This document shows, piece by piece, positions 62,561 through 64,000 of a stretch of DNA of 64,000 bases; position 1 is the first letter of the stretch; each line of letters opens with the position of its first letter. The DNA comes from UBA2336 sp036787955. Lineage in GTDB: Bacteria > Bacteroidota > Bacteroidia > Cytophagales > Cyclobacteriaceae. The translations under genes and the position numbers were made by a program. Below the pieces are notes generated by a model. It searched no databases and was not told the DNA's origin. It worked only from the letters and a program-made list of their open reading frames with translations. The stretch lies in assembly GCA_036787955.1 (NCBI GenBank), contig DAIQOI010000002.1:1-64000 (forward strand), in the 5' to 3' direction.

Positions 62561-63310
62561 ATGAACCTTCACGTGATCAACACCGGTTTTTTTAAGCTGG
62601 ACGGAGGGGCGATGTTCGGAGTGGTTCCTAAAACCATCTGGCAACGCACCAATCCGGCCGATGAAAACAACCTGTGTACGTGGGCCATGCGTTGCTTGCT
62701 TATTGAAGACGGAGACCGGCTTATTTTGATTGACACAGGAATTGGCGATAAGCAGGACGAAAAATTTTTCAGTTATTATTATCTGCATGGCGAAGACACC
62801 CTGATAGGTTCCTTGCAAAAGGCCGGATTCAAGCCGGAAGATGTAACCGATGTGATTTTAACCCACCTCCATTTCGACCACAGCGGTGGTGCAATAAAAC
62901 GATTGGGTGAAAAACTTGTACCCACATTTCCTCATGCTACTTACTGGTCGAACGCAGCACACTGGGCCTGGGCCACACATCCCAATGCGCGTGAAAAAGC
63001 ATCTTTTCTGAAAGAAAACATTTGGCCCATTCAGGAAAGCGGGCAGCTTCGGTTTATTGAGCAAAATTTACCTTCACCCTTTCCGGGTATTGAAATCATG
63101 TATGCTTCCGGCCATACGGAAAAAATGATGTTGCCGAAAATAAAATATAAGGACACCGTAATCTGTTACATGGCCGATCTTATACCTTCAACAGGACATA
63201 TCCCGTTGGCTTACGTGATGGGATATGATACCCGGCCTTTGCTTACACTGGAAGAGAAAGAAAAATTTCTGAATGAAGCAGCTAACAACCGGTACATTCT
63301 TTATCTTTGA
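62561..63310 (+). CDS. Metallo-beta-lactamase-fold hydrolase
   Basis: The 249-aa protein has the zinc motif T-H-L-H-F-D-H at 101-107, a further metal ligand in ASGHTEKMM near 185, and Asp in YMADLIPS near 207. The overall pattern resembles the lactonase/quorum-quenching-like subgroup of the fold, but the substrate cannot be assigned. It starts 7 bp after the accA stop, so read-through from accA is likely. No signal peptide is present. Confidence 0.88.
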   Translation: MNLHVINTGFFKLDGGAMFGVVPKTIWQRTNPADENNLCTWAMRCLLIEDGDRLILIDTGIGDKQDEKFFSYYYLHGEDTLIGSLQKAGFKPEDVTDVILTHLHFDHSGGAIKRLGEKLVPTFPHATYWSNAAHWAWATHPNAREKASFLKENIWPIQESGQLRFIEQNLPSPFPGIEIMYASGHTEKMMLPKIKYKDTVICYMADLIPSTGHIPLAYVMGYDTRPLLTLEEKEKFLNEAANNRYILYL

Positions 63311-63397
63311 ACACGATCCAGTGAATGAATGTGCTACCGTAAAGCCTACCGAAAAGGGCGTGCGGTTAGATCTTGCTTTCAGGCTTCATGATGTACT

Positions 63398-63454
63398 ATG
63401 AAAATAGGATTGGCCTTATCAGGAGGTGGCGCAATTATGAATATTTTGATGTAA
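63398..63454 (+). pseudogene. Truncated start of a patatin-like phospholipase
   Basis: The ATG at 63398 opens with MKIGLALSGGGA, the strongly conserved oxyanion-hole start of bacterial patatin-like phospholipases, then diverges and stops after 18 codons (TAA 63452-63454). The catalytic G-x-S-x-G part and the remainder are absent from the following 90 bp, where a different secreted-protein gene begins. This is best read as the remnant of a gene cut off by deletion or rearrangement. Confidence 0.6.
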
Positions 63455-63546
63455 GAACCGTGTAATAAATTGGGCAAAATTGACCCATAAGTTATGCTGC
63501 CATTTGTGTAAATTTAGCTGTTCATTCACCAAAAACCCTCAAGCTT

Positions 63547-64000
63547 ATGAAAAATTCATTACGTTTCATTACGTTTCATTACGTTTCATTACGTTTCATT
63601 ACTATACTAGTAGTAATGGTATTTTATTTTTCCAAATTTCCATCCGCTTTTTCGCAAAATTTAAACTGGGTAAAGCAGATACAGGGAAGCGGCTTCGATT
63701 ACGTGAAAAGTATGACATCAGACGCTAACGGTAACATTTATCTTGTAGGTGCTTTCACCGGAATTATAAATTTTGGTTCCGGTTCAAGTGCCGGCCCGTC
63801 TGTAGGAAGCGATATCTGGTTTGGAAAGTTTACCAGCACTGGGAGTCTGATATGGGCACACGGCTTGGTGGGTGGCGATGATGATTTCGGTTGGGATATC
63901 GCGCTGGATAATTCCGGCAACGTTTTCATTACAGGGTATTTCGGAACTACTACTGCCCAACTCGATTTTGACCCAGGGGCCGGAACAGCATTCCCTACCG
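63547..64000 (+). CDS. Secreted beta-propeller/SBBP-like repeat protein (3' partial), signal peptide in tandem repeat
   Basis: The open frame from the ATG at 63547 runs out of the window. The signal peptide contains a 10-bp tandem repeat at the DNA level, giving the peptide pattern LRFITFHYVS then LRFIT, followed by a hydrophobic run and a cleavage-like AFSQ near residue 39. The mature part reads as SBBP/beta-propeller-type repeats, with W-x-K-Q-I-x-G-S-G, D-x-N-G-N-I-Y-L-V-G and N-V-F-I-T-G-Y-F. Such proteins in Bacteroidota usually end in a T9SS sorting domain, but that part is not in the window. Confidence 0.75.
   Translation, partial: MKNSLRFITFHYVSLRFITILVVMVFYFSKFPSAFSQNLNWVKQIQGSGFDYVKSMTSDANGNIYLVGAFTGIINFGSGSSAGPSVGSDIWFGKFTSTGSLIWAHGLVGGDDDFGWDIALDNSGNVFITGYFGTTTAQLDFDPGAGTAFPT
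63555..63602 (+). repeat. 10-bp tandem repeat (about 4.8 units) in a signal-peptide coding region
   Basis: Four exact copies of ACGTTTCATT occupy 63561-63600, preceded by TTCATT and followed by AC. The unit length is not a multiple of three, so gain or loss of one unit shifts the frame. In the present count the downstream gene is in frame; the other two frames hit stops (a TAGTAG pair directly after the repeat, or a TAA at about 63726-63728). Confidence 0.9.

Noticed and set aside
61588..62562. Long open frame (324 codons) on the strand opposite accA
   Set aside because: It mirrors accA almost exactly; accA has full family conservation, so this is a codon-bias shadow.
63480..63728. Open frame through the 10-bp repeat in a different phase
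   Set aside because: It lacks a signal peptide and stops at 63728. The frame from 63547 continues as recognisable secreted repeats. It is, however, the product expected after a shift of repeat number.
1..64000. CRISPR arrays, prophage or transposon structures
   Set aside because: No regularly spaced direct repeats of 25-40 bp, integrase, transposase or terminal inverted repeats were seen. The tRNA-Asp has no duplicated 3' end nearby to suggest an attachment site.

Overview
The window looks like a chromosomal segment of a gliding-type Bacteroidota, most likely Cytophagales-like. The evidence is a SusC/SusD pair, a gldA-gldF-gldG cluster, a type IX secretion (T9SS) C-terminal sorting domain, many lipoproteins and SusD-type signal peptides, and promoters of the Bacteroidota form TTTG/TTG-N19-TAnnTTTG. 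No phage, integrase, transposase or CRISPR array is visible. The lineage below phylum is an inference.

Left part (1-21.4 kb), mostly housekeeping and envelope genes. It starts with the 3' end of a very large Ig-like/PKD surface protein ending in a T9SS sorting domain. A two-component pair follows (sigma-54 response regulator plus hybrid kinase, minus strand), diverging from a TerB-like gene, a rhomboid protease and DNA polymerase III delta. Next come a 1011-aa periplasmic TPR protein, an outer-membrane barrel, a SPOR-domain protein and an ExbB-ExbD-TonB operon, then gldA-gldF-gldG and a DUF4340 gene.

Centre (21.4-47.7 kb), an unusual carbohydrate-utilisation locus. A LacI-family regulator diverges from susC-susD. 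After a terminator comes a tightly packed run of nine genes (27603-45119): an ASPIC/FG-GAP lipoprotein, a small lipoprotein of unknown function, two more ASPIC/FG-GAP lipoproteins, an exported GH65 enzyme, a vanadium-haloperoxidase-like PAP2 enzyme, a lipoprotein trehalase (GH37), a DUF3179 membrane protein and a ROK sugar kinase. A GMC oxidoreductase and its gluconate-2-dehydrogenase-subunit-3-like partner follow. Operator-like AAACGTTT palindromes lie beside lacI, before susC and before the GMC gene, which suggests one regulon. The working model is surface capture of a trehalose-like alpha-glucoside, hydrolysis outside the cytoplasm, phosphorylation of the sugar by the ROK kinase, and possibly a periplasmic sugar-oxidation branch. 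The three 1.1-kaa propeller lipoproteins have no known role and are the best candidate for an undescribed system.

Right part (47.7-64 kb), mixed functions. It holds a TPR-histidine kinase, an exported DRGH nuclease, a small exported protein, and a PIG-L deacetylase linked to a sodium:solute symporter through an overlapping 45-codon one-helix membrane protein. Then come a DUF2911 protein, 3-methyladenine DNA glycosylase, an OmpA-family protein, gamma-glutamyltransferase, a TetR regulator, a small lipoprotein, tRNA-Asp, accA and a metallo-beta-lactamase-fold hydrolase. The window ends with a decayed patatin start and the 5' end of a secreted repeat protein. The signal peptide of that last gene is encoded by a 10-bp tandem repeat, a strong candidate for frame-switching phase variation.
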